A stretch of 64,000 nucleotides of DNA from Aquanectria penicillioides (GCA_003415625.1 PYIU01000008.1:2170001-2234000); one strand, 5' to 3'; counted from the first letter of the stretch, positions 13,501-26,934 are shown. Translations and numbers: made by a program. Notes: generated by a model from the letters alone, not told the origin.

Positions 13501-15728
13501 AATAGCTTAATATATAATAATTATTTTATTAAAAAAGGAAAAATTCTTTATTATTATACTTTATACTATAAAGACTATTTAATTTAAAGCTATATTTATT
13601 TTATAGAAAAAAGCATTAAATTTATATAAAAAAAGAATATTATAAATAATTAATAAAATATAAAGAATATATTTTAATATAGTAAAATAGCCCTTATATA
13701 TAATAAAAAGGCTTTTTAAAGAACTCTTTTCTTATAGCTTTTTTTTCTATTAAAAGAGTTAGCTAACCCTTAAGATCTATAAATAAATAATGCTATATTT
13801 TATTTAATGCTTTTCCTTTTTTTAATATTTCTATTCTATTATTACTATTTATTAATTTAATCTTTATATTTATAATTAATTAAGATAAATTCTCATTTAA
13901 AATATATACTATTGCCGTAATTAATCTATTAAATGCTATATATCTATAATAAATATAATATAATTAGCTTTTAAAATTAAGTAAAAACTAAAAAATTAAG
14001 ATTTAAATAAACTTTAAAATATTAAATTATATTATAATTTACTATTTAAGCTATATAGCTCTTTATATATATAAATAATATAAACTAAAAATTTAAATTT
14101 ATTAAATATAAAAGATTAAATTACTATTAATTTTAAGTATTATTATATAAAAATAATTATAATATATAATCTATTAAAAAGTAAAAAAGGCTTAAAAATA
14201 ATATATATTTTAGCTACCTTTATATTAGCCTTTAAAATAATTATGATTAATAACTTTAATTTATATTATTTAATATAAAATTACTATAATAAAACTATTT
14301 TATATAGCTTACTCTTTTTAATAAAAATACAATAATTAAATATAGCCTTAATAATTCTATATAAAATAGTAATTTAAAAAATAGGCAATATAAAGAATAA
14401 TATATTAAATTTAATTTAGGCCTCAATAAATAGTAATACTATTTATTTAAGCCTAAATTATAATTTAAATAGCTTTAATTATATTTTATAGTAAATATAA
14501 ATGAATGTTATTATAAATATATTACTATATTTAATATTAAATCTTTAATTTATAACATTTACTTAATATATAATAGACTTTAAAAAGATTAAACTTAAAT
14601 TATAAATTATTTTTTATTAAACCTTAATTAAAATTACTTTTATATAATAATTAAAATTAATAGTTAAATAGCTAATTTAAGGACTATATTAAATAGCTTA
14701 ATATATTACTTTAATATAAAGGCAGTTTAGGCTTTAGTATAATAATTAATAGAATTAGCTTACTATAAAGGCTATTTATTCATTTAAATATATATAAAGG
14801 TATATATAATATAATAATATATTAATTAAATAATTAAAATTATAAAAAGTAAATAATAATTTAAAGATATATATAGCTAAGGCTAAATATATAGCTTAAT
14901 ATAGCACTTTATTTAATATAAAGATAAAAAAAGAAGTTAATAGCTAAAAGAAACTTTAAAATCTAAAAAGATAGATATAGCTTTAAACTAATATTGCTTT
15001 AGCTTTATTATAGCTCCCTTTCTTTAATTGCTTTAAGTTAGGTTTTTTAGCTATTAATTATATTAAAAAAGCAATTATATTAATAAAATATTTCTTTTTA
15101 AAACCTTAAATAAATAATGAAAATATAAAATTTATTATAATAAACCTTTAAATATAATTAATAAATATAAATAAAATATTATAAAATATTTAAAATGTAT
15201 TATAAATTATATTAAACTCTATAAATTAATGCATTTATTTTTTAAAATTTAATTATAAAAAGCTTTTAATAATAATAGATTTTTAGCTAGCTTCCTTAAA
15301 GTATATAATAGGCCCTTTTTAAGGCCTTTATTACTATTATTAATATAAGTATTATATTTAAATATTTTTTATAATACTTTTATTATATAATAATTATTAT
15401 TATCTTTAAATTAATTAAATAATAGCCTAAAAATATAAAGTATTTAAATAAAGGCCTTTTTCTCTTTTTAATATTATTAATAAAATAATAAAATTAAAAA
15501 TAGCTTAATAAATAATAATAATAACTAAAAACCTAAATATACTTTTTAATAGTTAAATATACTTTTTAATAGCTAAATAAAAAATATAAAAGGTCTATAA
15601 AGCTAGCTTTTATAGTTATAATAAAAGCAATATATATAATATAAATCTATAATAAAATAGTATTTTTTCTTTTATTAAACTTTATTATAGCCTTTAATTT
15701 AATTAACTATAAAAAGCTTATCCCCCTA

Positions 15729-15739
15729 TAGCAGAGTGG
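15729..15739 (+). promoter_or_regulatory. Pol III box A in SINE copy 2
   Basis: TAGCAGAGTGG fits the box A consensus TRGCNNAGTGG exactly. In SINE copy 1 the same place reads TAGTAAAGTAA, broken by transitions. Confidence 0.85.
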
Positions 15740-15773
15740 TTACCGCCTAAAAGCCCTTAAAGTAAAGGGAGTG

Positions 15774-15784
15774 GGTTCGAATCC
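15774..15784 (+). promoter_or_regulatory. Pol III box B in SINE copy 2
   Basis: GGTTCGAATCC matches the box B consensus GGTTCGANTCC exactly. It forms a T-arm-like hairpin with the flanking GTGGG and CCCGC. It starts 34 nt after box A ends, which is tRNA-like spacing. The rest of the tRNA fold is imperfect: the outer two acceptor pairs and a normal anticodon arm cannot be formed, so I do not call a functional tRNA. Confidence 0.85.
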
Positions 15785-15798
15785 CGCTGGGGCACCTC

Positions 15799-15803
15799 TT
15801 TTT
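15799..15803 (+). terminator. Possible pol III terminator (T5) just after the tRNA-like head
   Basis: A run of five T follows the tRNA-like head directly, as it would in a genuine tRNA gene. If it is efficient, most transcripts would stop there at about 80 nt and not span the SINE body. Runs of five T are weak terminators in some fungi. Confidence 0.35.
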
Positions 15804-18800
15804 ACCTGCTTAGGATTGGTCCACTTAAGCAAGGCAAGGGGAACTTAAAAGCAGCCTAGCCTATAGCTAGTAGCGAAAAACTTAGCTGCATCTAGAGCAT
15901 TATCCCAGCGAGCCTAACCTATAATAGTAAGGCTATAGATATAGGTAGGGCCTATAAAAGCCTAGCCCTATAGCTCTTAAATAAATTTAGGCTGCAATTA
16001 GAGCGTAAGATCTTTAGCAGTTTCCTTAGCTATAAATCCTAAATATAATAATATACTATTTTTATAGGGCCAATTGGTAGTATAGTTATTATAAGTAGAA
16101 GCAGGAGAAGAAGGTAGTTAATATATACTAAACTATAAGAGGCACAATTAGTATTTAATTAATTCTAATTTATAGAGATAAATAAGGGGCTAGTAAGCAA
16201 GAGATATAGGGGTTTTTATTTAATATCTTATATATATAGTTTTTCCTCTATTAAAAATAGTATAAAAGCATTGCCTATTGCAAGATCTATAGAGTATTAT
16301 TAAATAAATAAAAAGCTTATAGCTACTTTTTATAAATAAAACTATTTATATTAATTATTAGCTTAACCTTTTAGCTATATATTTAAATATATAGTATACC
16401 TTTAATTAAATAATATATTATTTAATCTTTATAGTATTAAAACTAGCATTTTATAAAGCTTATTACTTTTTTTTAATTTCTTTATTTATTTTATATTAAG
16501 GCTTTATATAATACTTAAAAAGATCTTTAAAATTATAATAATTAAATATATTAATAATATAAATATATTAATATTTAAAAAGAATATAATTAAAACTTAA
16601 GCCTAACTTAAAGCTATATAGGCAATATATATATATTAAGCCTTTATTAATAATATAACCTTTAAATCTATTAAAGCCTAATTTCTTTATTTTTTTTATT
16701 AATATTAAAAATATTAAGTTTAAATAACCTTTATTTATAATATCATTTAGCTATAAAAATTCTATTAATTCTTTAAGCTATAGCTATATAAAAAATTGCT
16801 TTATGGCCTATATATTTTAAAACTTAAAGGAAAACTTAAGCGCTAAAAGTAGGTCTTTATTATCTTTAGAATAAATATATAAAAAGTAAATCTTAAAGCT
16901 ATTTATATAATATATATATTGAATTAAATCTATAATTATTAATAGTATCAATATATATTATATTTTAATAAAAAGAAATAGTAATTTAAAGGGAATTATT
17001 AAAACTTTATTTAATAAATAGACTTAAGCCTTTAAGAGTATTAAAAAAGGCTATAATGCTATTTTAAATAAATTATTAAAAAGTAAAATTAAAATCCCTT
17101 TATTTAATATATACTTTAATAAATTATTTATTTAATTTTAAAATTAATTATAGGCCTAAAGCATTAAAAAACTTATTTTATTTATAATTATATTAATAAT
17201 ATATTAAATTTATTGCTATTATTATAATAGCTTTTAGTATAAATTAATATTAAAATATAAAAAGTAGTTTATTAATTAATTTTTTTATAAAAATATAAAT
17301 AGAATTTAAAATTTATTAAAGATTAAATATTTATTAAGTAAAAATATTAATAAATTTAAATTAAATAAAAGTCTTATAAATAATATATAAATAATAAAAT
17401 AAAAATAGCTAAAATCTTATTATTTTATATAAATAAATAGGTTTTTTTATATAAAGGACTTAAAAAGTATAAGATTTTTCTATTTATTTAAATATAAATA
17501 AAATATATTAAACTTAAAGGGTTTCTTTTTTAAAGAAAGGTTCTTAAAGTAATTATATTTTAATATTAATATAAAAATATTATTAAAATAGCTAGTTATA
17601 TTATATTATCTTATTTACTTTATTTAAGCTAAAAGAAAACTTTATTTAATTTACTTTATAATTTTTTTAAGCTTAAATAATATTTATTTAAAGGTTAAGT
17701 TATATATTATTTTATTAAATAGCTAATATATTTATAAATTATACTATACTATAAGCTAACTATTAAATTGCATTTAGTTTAAAATATATTTATTTTTATT
17801 TTTACTTTTTAATATATCTTTTCTTTAAGTGCTTTAATTGCCTTTTTAAAAGAAAAAATAATATATTTAAAAAAAACCTTTTAAAAAAAAGAAAAAATTA
17901 GCCTATTATATAAATAATATATTAAAGCCTATTCCTTTTACTAATTAAGTCTTTGCTTTAGTTTTAACTTAGATCTATTTTTTTATTGCTATATTTAATT
18001 TATATCTATTTGCCTTAATAATACTATTTACTTTAGATTTATATCCCTTTTAATAGATATAAAATCTATTTTATCTTTCCTACCCTTTTTCCTTTTTTTA
18101 TATTTAAGCCCTCTTTACTTTAATTCTCTTTTAGCTTTACTTAAGCTTAAGCTATAGCTTAAGGAGCTATACTAAACTTTAGTCTTTACTATTAATATTA
18201 ATTAATATAAATCTATATTAAAACTAATTTTATTTATTATTATTATTACTTTTTAATACTATTTATTTTTAAATAGCTTTAGCCCTTTTAATTAAAAAAG
18301 GTAATATAGCTATTAAACTTTTAAAAGCTATAGTTATATAATTAACTTTATTAATTAGCTTATAAAGCTAATTAATATTAAAATCTATAGTTAAAACTAT
18401 AAATATAGCCTAAAAGTATATTTAAATTGCTTTTTTTTAATTTAAATAGCCTTAGCCTTTAATTATTAAAGCTTTTTCTTTTATAAATTATAATAATAAT
18501 AAATCTATTATAAAACTAGCCTATATTTACTATAGCTATTCCCTTTTATAAAGCTATTATTAATATATAAGCATTAGCCTTTATTAAATATAATAATAGC
18601 TTATATAGCTTATATATATAGATATAAATAATATAGCTATTAGCTTTAATATTTATTGCTATTAGCTATTTAAAGTTATAATAAAGAGATATAATTTATT
18701 AATTTAATCTTAATATAGACCCTTCTCTCTATCTCTTACTATCTGCATAATATATATAGAGTAAGGCAGATTCTATACTGCCCTTAAGGATAGCTTAGCA

Positions 18801-18949
18801 CTCTCTACCCTAGTGCAGCCAGCCTAGCGTTTTAGCATCTATATAAGCATTAATATAAAAACTATAATAGACTTATAGTATATATAAACTATTCTAGTTA
18901 TAATTATAGTTATAGTTATAGTTATTATTATTATTATTATTATTATTGC

Positions 18950-18986
<37 letters not shown>

Positions 18987-19521
18987 GTTATTATTTTTAG
19001 CTATATATAATTAATATAGAATAGCAATAAAAATAATAATTAGTGCTTATATAAATTAAATATTTTATATAAATAATATATTAATAAAGTATATACTTAA
19101 AGGCAATAAAAAGCTTTTATAAAAATATATAAAAAAAGAAAAAAAAAAAAAATTAAATATATTTATAAAGATTAAAAAATAATAATAATAGCACTTAAAT
19201 AGCTAATAATTAACTAGCTATTAGCTAGTATTAAATTAGCGCCTTACTTTTTATAATAGGCCTATAGTATAAATAATTTAAGCCTATTATAGGCCTTACT
19301 TTTACTTTATTTATTAACTCTATAATTAAATAAATAAAATATTTTAGTAATAGTACTAAATTAACTTTTAATTTAATGCCCCTTTATAGAGAATCTATAA
19401 TAGGCCTAATATTATATTAAATAAAGGTTTTTACTTTATTAATATAGTTTTTTTTTCCTTTATTTATATAGTATAAAAGCACTATTTATTTTATAGGTCT
19501 ATAAAGTATTAATAAATAAAT

Positions 19522-19632
19522 AAATAAAAATATTATTTATTTTTAAATATATAAAATATTAATAAATAAATATATTATACTATTTATTATTATATAATAA
19601 TTATAGCTTTTATAATTTAAATAAAGTAATAT
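19522..19632. other. Spacer of the large palindrome
   Basis: About 110 bp of AT-only-like sequence lies between the heads of the two opposed A copies. The arms meet it at 'ataaagtattaataaataaa' on the left and its reverse complement near 19633-19655. It contains nothing recognisable. Confidence 0.6.
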
Positions 19633-22600
19633 TATTTATTTATTAATACTTTATAGATCTATAAAGTAAATAATACTTTTATATTATATAAATAAAGAAA
19701 AAAACTATATTAATAGAATAAAAACCTTTATTTAATATAATATTAGACTTAATATAAGTCCTTTATAAAGAAGCATTAAATTAAAAGTTAATTTAATACT
19801 ATTATTAAAATATTTTATTTACTTAATTATAAAGTTAATAAGTAAAGTAAAAATAAGGCCTATTATAAAAAGTAAGGCATTAATTTAATACTAGCTAGTA
19901 GCTAGCTAGCTGCTAGCTATTTAAGTATTACTATTATTATTTTTTAATCTTTATAGATATATTTATTTTCTTTTTTTTTTCTTTTTTTTATATATCTTTA
20001 TAAAAGCTTTCTATTGCCTTTAAGTATATACTTTATTAATATACTATTTATATAAAATACTTAACTTATATAAATGCTAATTACTATTTTTATTGCTATT
20101 TTATATTAATTATATATAGCTAAAAATAATAACTATAATAATAATAATAATAATAATTATAATTATAACTATAATTATAATTATAATTGCAATAATTTAT
20201 ATATACTATAGGCCTATTATAGCTTCTTTATTAATATTTATATAGATATTAAAATATTAAGCTAGCTATATTAAGGCAAAAGGTATTAAGCTATCTTTAA
20301 GGGCAGTATAAAATCTACTCTATTCTATATATATTATATAAATAGTAAAAGATAAAGAAAAGGGTTTATATTAAAATTAAACTAATAAATTATACCCTTT
20401 TATTATAACTTTAAGTAGCTAATAGTAATAAATACTAAAGCTAATAGCTATATTGCTTATATTTATATATATAAGCTATATAAGCTATTGCTATATTTAA
20501 TAGAGATTAATACTTAAGTATTAATAGTAGCTTTATAAAAGAGAATAGCTATAATAAATACTTTTTAATTTTAATTTAAGTTTATTATTAATATAGTTTA
20601 TTAAATAAAAAAGCTTTAGTAATTAAAGGCTAAGGCTATTTAAGCTAAAAGAAAGGCAATTTAAATATACTTTTAAGCTATATTTATAGTTTTAACTATA
20701 AAGTTTAATATTAATTAGCTTTATAAATTAATTAATAAAGTTAATTATATAGCTATAGCTTTTAAAAGCTTAATAGCTATATTGCCTTTTTTAATTAAAA
20801 GAGCTAAGGCTATTTAAGAATAAATAGTATTAAAAAGCAATAATAGCAATAAGTAAAGTTAGTTTTAATATAGATTTATATTAGCTAATATTAATAGTAA
20901 AGACTAAAGTTTAATATAACTCTTTAAGTAATAGCTTAAGCTTAAATAAAGCTAAAAGAAGATTAAAGTAAAAAGGGCTAAAAAATAAAAAAAATAAAAA
21001 TAGTAAAAAAAATAATAAAAAAGATAAAATAAATTTTATATTTTTAAAAAAGAATATAAACTTAAAGTAAATAATATTATTAAAGTAAATAAATATAAAT
21101 TAAGTATAATAATAAATAAAAGTAAGGTTTAAAATAAAGCTAAAATAAAGATCTAATTATTAAAAGAGTAAGCTTTAGTATATTATTTATATAATAGGCT
21201 AGTGTTTTTTCTTTTTTAAAAGGGGTTTTTTTAAGTATATTAATTTCGCTTTTAATAAAAGGGTTAAAGCACTTAAATAAAAAAGTTACTAAAAGGTAAA
21301 GGCAATATAAAAATAAATATATCTTAAACTAAATGCAATTTAATAGCTAGCTTATAGTATAATATAATATATAAATAGGCTAGCTATTTAATAAAGCAAT
21401 ATATAATTTAGGCTTTAAATAAATATTACTTAAGTTTAAAGAGATTATAAAGTAAATTAAATAGAGTTTTCTTTTAGCTTAAATAAAGCAAATAATATAG
21501 TATAATATAGCTAACTATTTTAATAGCATTTTTATATTAGCATTAAGGTATATTTATATTAAAAACCTTTCTTTAAAAAAGAAATCCCTAAAGTTTAATG
21601 CATTTTATTTATATTTAAATAAATAAAAAGCTTTTATACTTTTTAAGTCCTTTATATAAATAAATAATCTTTTTCTTTATATAAAGTAAAAAGATTTTAA
21701 TTGCCTTTATTTTATTATTTATATACTATTTATAAAACTTATATTTAGCTTATTTTTAATAGTACTTTTAATTAGTTAATATTTAATTTTTAATTAACTT
21801 TTAATTCTTTTTATATTTTTTATTAAAAAGCTAATTAATAAGCTATTTTTTATATTTTTATATTAATTTATATTAAAAGCTATTATAATAATAATAATAA
21901 ATTTAATATATTATTAATATAATTATAAAAACAATAAGTTTTTTAATACTTTAAGCTTAAAGCTAGCCTTAAAATTAAATAAATTATTTATTAAAGTATA
22001 TATTAAATAAAGGAATTTTAAGCTTACTTTTTAATAGTTTAATTAAAGTAGCCTTATAGCCTTTCTTAATAATATAAAGTGCTTAAGTCTATTTAATAAA
22101 TAAAGCTTTAATAATCCCTTTTAAATTACTATTTCTTTTTATTAAAAAATAATATATATTAATACTATAGGCAATTATAGATTTAATTATATATATATAT
22201 ATTATATAGGCAACCTTAAGATTTACTTTTATATATTTACTATAAAAGTAATAAAGGCCTATTTTTAGTATTTAAGTTTTCTTTTAAGCTTAAAGATATA
22301 TAGGCCCTAAAGTAGCTTTTTATATAGCTATAATTTAAGGAAATAGTATAATTTTTATAGCTAAATTATATTATAAATAAAAGTTAATTAAACTTAATGC
22401 CTTTAGTATTAATAAAAGAAATAAAAGAGCTAAACCTTAATAGATTTAAAGGTTATACTATTAATAAAGGCCTAAAATATATATACTATTTATATAGCTT
22501 TAAGTTAAGCTTAAGTCTTTATTATATCTTTCTTAAATATAAATATATTTATATTATTAATAAATTTAACTATTATAATTTTAAGGACTTTTTTAAGTAC

Positions 22601-25600
22601 TATATAAAGCCTTAATATAAATAAAATAAAAAGAATAAAAAAGAATAGCAATCCCTATAGAACTTTAGCTTTAATGCTATAAAGTTTAAAGGATTTATTA
22701 TTAAACTAAAGCTATATTAAATATTTAAATATATAGTTAAAAAGCTAAATTAATAACTATTATAAATAGCCTTAATTATAAAGGGTAGTAATAAGCCTTT
22801 TATAATTAATTAAATTAAAGGCTATAATAAAGTTTAATTAAAGATATAATGCTATTTTACTATAGGCCTATACTATATATATTATTTTTACTATAACTAT
22901 AAAAGTAAGCTTAATAAACCTTTAAGGTCTATTTTTTATTTAACTATTAAAAAGTATATTTAAATTCTTTATTATTATTATTATTTATTAGGCTATTATT
23001 AACTTTATTATTTTATTAATAATATTAAAAAGAAAATAAATCTTTATTTAAATACTATATATTTTAAAGCTATTATTTTATTTAATTTAAAAATAATAAT
23101 AGCAATTATATAGTAAAAGTAATATAAAAAATACTTAAATGCAATACTTATATTAATAATAGTAATAAAAGCTTTTAAAAAAGGCTTACTATATACTTTA
23201 AGGAAGCTAATAAAAAATCTATTATTATTATAAGCTTTTTATAATTAAATTTTAAAAAGTAAGTATATTAATTTATAAAGTTTAATACAATTTTATATTA
23301 AGTCTTTAATATTTTATAGCATTTAATCTATACTTAATAGTTATATAGTAAGATTTATTATAATAGATTTAATATTTTAATTATTTACTTAAGGTTTAAA
23401 GAAAAAGCATTTTACTAATATAATTGCCTTTTTAATATAGCTTATAGCTAAAGAATCTTACTTAAGGCAATTAAAAGAAAAGAGCTATAGTAAGGCTAAA
23501 GCAATATTGCTTTAAAGTTATATCTATCTCTTTAAGTTTTAAAGTTTCTTTTAGCTATTAATATCTTTTTTATTTTAGCTTTAAATAAAATATTATATTA
23601 AGCTATATATTTAGCCTTAACTATATAAGCCTTTTATTTATTATTTATTTTTTATAGTTATAATTAATTAACTACTATACTATTATATTATATATATTTT
23701 TATATTTATTTAAGTTAATAAATAGTCTTTACTATAAGCTAGTTCTAGTAATTATTATAGCTAGGCTTAAATTACCTTTATATTAAGGTAATATATTAAG
23801 CAATTTAATATAGTCCTTAAATTAGCTATTTAATTGCTTATTTTAGCTAATATATAAAGGTTATTTTACCTAAAGTTTAATAAAAAGTAATTTATACTTT
23901 AGGTTTAGCCTTTTTAAGGTTTATTATATATTAATTAAATACTATAGGCTAAAAGTCTAATAAAAAAAAGATAATATATCTATAAAGAACTTAATATATA
24001 TTTACTATAAAATATAATTAAAAGTATTTAAATTATAATTAAGACTTAAATAAATAATATAGCTATTCTTTAAGGCCTAAATTAAATTAAAGGTACTATT
24101 CTTAATATTACTTATTTTTTAGATTACTATTTTATAAAGGGTTATTAAAGCTATATTTAGCTATTATATCTCTATTAAAAAGATTAAGCTATATAAAGTA
24201 GTTTTATTATAGTAGTTCTATATTAAATAGTATAAATTAAAGTCTTTAATTATAATTATTTAAAGGGCTAAAATAAGGCTAGCTAAAGTATATATTGCCC
24301 TTAAGTCTTTTTTACTTTTTAAAGGATTATATATTATAATTATTTTTATATAGCTATATTTAAAATTAATATTAGCTTAATCTTCTTTAGCTTAATAAGT
24401 TTAAGTTTTTAATCTATAGTATTTATATATATAAAGAGCTATATAGCTTAAATAATAAATTATAATATAATTTAATCTTTTAGGGTTTATTAAAGTATTA
24501 ATCCTTTAGTTTTTAGCTAATTCTAAAAGTATAATTATATTATATTTATTATAAGTATATAGTACTTAATAAATTAATTTAAGGCAATAGTATATATTTT
24601 AAAATAAAATCTATATTAATTAAATATAAATAAAAGAGTTAATTTAATAAATAATAGCAATAAAGTATAAGCATTAAAAGAAGGAAAAGTATTAAATAAA
24701 GTATAGTATTATTTATTTATAAAGCCTAAAAGTTAGCTAACTCTTTTAATAGAAAGGGAAGCTATAAAAAAAGAGTTTTTAAAGAAGCTATTTTATTATA
24801 TATAAAGAATATTTTATTATATTAAGGTATATTTTTTATATTTTATTAATTATTTATAGTATTCTTTTTTTATATAGATTTAATGCTTTTTTATTATAAA
24901 ATAAATATAGCTTTAGGTTAAATAATCTTTATAATATAAAGTATAATAGTAAAGGATTTCTTTCTTTTTAATAGAGCAATTATTATATATTAAGCTATTA
25001 TATTAGCTATAAATTAAAGTAAATTAATAGTTTTTTATAATATAGCTATACTTATAGTATTAAAAGTATTAAATAGATTTTAATTCTTTATTAAAGGGTT
25101 TATAATTATATAATTTAATATTAAAAAGTAGCCTATTATTATATAAACTATTAGCTTTTTTAATAAATAAAATATAAAGAATTAAATTTATTTTTATTAT
25201 AATATTATTTTAGGCTTAAATAGGCTTTACTTTATTAACCTTTAAAGTATTAGCACTATTAATAGTTTTAATAAGTTTATTTATATTATTAAAAATAAAT
25301 TTAATTTAAATTCTTTTTATTAAAATAGTAAAGATTAAAGAAGCAAAAGAGTATTATTTTTAAATATAATAGCTATTTATTCTTTTTTATAGAAGGCTTT
25401 AATTTATTTTAAAGTAAAAAAAGTAAGGATTATATCTTTATTAAAAAAATAATATATTGCAATTATATAGAAATTGCTATAAGCTTAATTTATTATTTAT
25501 ATAGTTTCTATTAAAATATAATTTTTAATATTTTTAAAAGTATCTTTAATATAAATAGTAATTTTATACTTAATATAGCTATATATTATATATTTATTAA

Positions 25601-26180
25601 TTTTAGTATTTATAGATATAAGGCTATATAAAAGAATTAATATATAAAACTATTATATTAGCTAAAAAAGAAAAAAAGCTTAAATTAATTAAAATAGCTA
25701 ATATTATTATAATAATAGCAATTATTATAATAATAGTAATCTTATTAATAAGTCTTTTTTTAAAGATTATATTAGTTTTAAAGAAAAGGCAGAAGTATAC
25801 TTTATATATATTAATATAGATTTAAAATACTTTTTAAACTACTTTAAGGAGGTAAGATAGAATAATTTTAATAATAGCTTTATAGGCTTTTTTATCTTTA
25901 TTAATTATAAGGCTTTTATTAGCTTTTATTGCTTTATTTATTTTAGGTATATAGCTATATTAGCTAATAGTAAAAAGGGAGTTATATTAGCTATTTTTAA
26001 TGCTATATTTTTTTAACTTAATAATTATTAAAAGGGCTATAGTATTAGCATTGCGCTCTTAATGCACTATTATATTTAGGGGTAATTTAGTATAAAGAAT
26101 CAATTAATTGTAATTTTAGATATTTTAAAGGTAGTTTAGAATAGTTATAAGCAGTTATAAGTTTAAAGGCAAAGTTATAA
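19633..26180 (+). mobile_element. Element A, copy 2 (complete)
   Basis: This is the only copy whose both ends lie in the window without insertions, at about 6.55 kb. Its head contains the palindrome 'ctttatagatctataaag' (19651-19668). Its tail ends 'ggcaaagtt' near 26176. A 72-codon open frame at 22397-22615, rich in Lys, Tyr and Ile, stays open over the same residues in copy 1 (where the ATG is ATA). This supports plus-strand coding, but it is a remnant and not a gene. No terminal repeats or diagnostic domains were found. Superfamily is unknown. A retroelement, a DNA transposon with lost ends, and a cargo-type element all remain possible. Confidence 0.75.
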
Positions 26181-26934
26181 AAAGGTCTTTATTAAAAATA
26201 CAGTAATAATAAACTTTAAAATATATATATAGAATAAATATAATATTTATATATATTTAAAAGTTATTATTTAAATTATTTTTAATTATATATATACTAT
26301 AAAGGAAATAAATATAGATTTTAATTAATAAATATATTAATTAAATAGTATTATTTATATAATACTATATTAAATATATATATATATAATAGACTTTTAA
26401 GTTTTTAATTAAATATATAGTATTTAAATATATTTAATTATAAAATAGAAATATATATATAATAGATATATATATAAATAAAAATATATATAAAATAAAA
26501 ATATATATATAATAAAGATATATATATAATAAAGATATATATAAAATATATAAATAAATTTTAAAAGATTATATATATATTGCTTTTTATATTTTTAATA
26601 GTATATATAAAATCCTTTATATATAGCTATTTATATAATATAATACCTAATATAAGCCTTATATTATATATTATTATATATAGAATTAAATAGACTATAT
26701 ATTAAATACTATAATAGAAAATTCAATATTATATAAATAGTATTATAAAATATAATATATATTAAAAAAGTTTAATAAAATAAATAAATTATATAAAGTA
26801 TTTAAATTAAATAATAAATATATTAAATAAATAATAATATACTAAAGGATTTTAATTTCTCCCCCCCCCCCCTTTAAAAATAGTTTTATTAATATATATA
26901 TATATATATATTTAATATCTTTACTTTAAATAAT
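26181..26934. other. AT-rich simple-sequence spacer with a C12 tract
   Basis: No gene or recognisable element is present. It holds irregular 'atatatataataaagatata' type repeats around 26455-26560, a pure run of 12 C (26861-26872) that stands out in otherwise nearly C-free sequence, and a (TA)n tract at about 26891-26911. Confidence 0.6.

Larger units (their letters stand above)
15721..16309 (+). mobile_element. SINE copy 2 (well preserved), inside element A
   Basis: It is 589 bp long and flanked by the 10 bp duplication 'aaaaagctta' (15711-15720 and 16310-16319). Element A copies 1 (near 3042-3059, reverse strand) and 2 show the empty site. The structure is a tRNA-like head of about 76 bp with intact pol III boxes, a body of about 490 bp without a reading frame, and an A/T-rich tail ending 'taaataaata'. 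A LINE-type machinery normally supplies reverse transcriptase to such elements, and no LINE was recognised in this window. The body is far less mutated than its surroundings, which points to late insertion or escape from RIP. I know of no named family that I can match to it from sequence alone. Confidence 0.92.
11706..19521 (-). mobile_element. Element A, inverted copy, carrying two SINE insertions
   Basis: This is a full reverse-complement copy of element A. For example, 12116-12240 matches the reverse complement of copy 1 near 5905-6025, and 18720-19370 matches the reverse complement of 1-560. Subtracting the two SINEs and their target duplications leaves about 6.59 kb, in agreement with 6.55 kb for copy 2. 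Copy 1 and copy 2 provide the uninterrupted sites for both SINEs. Most of it is strongly mutated, but 18720-18860 keeps a GC-richer, less altered stretch. The head of this copy faces the head of copy 2 across 19522-19632. Confidence 0.8.

Noticed and set aside
15721..15796. A functional nuclear tRNA gene
   Set aside because: Boxes A and B and the T arm are perfect, but the outer acceptor pairs fail, the anticodon arm does not form with normal spacing, and the segment is the head of a repeated element with target duplications.
22397..22615. An intact 72-codon gene
   Set aside because: The frame continues past its stop with only TAA/TAG interruptions and is present in copy 1 without its ATG, so it is a remnant of a larger element-A frame.
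1..26180. Element A as a fourth Helitron
   Set aside because: I looked for HUH, Walker A and the C-terminal helicase blocks on the plus strand and in parts of the minus strand and found none, unlike in C, D1 and F. A full profile search could still change this.
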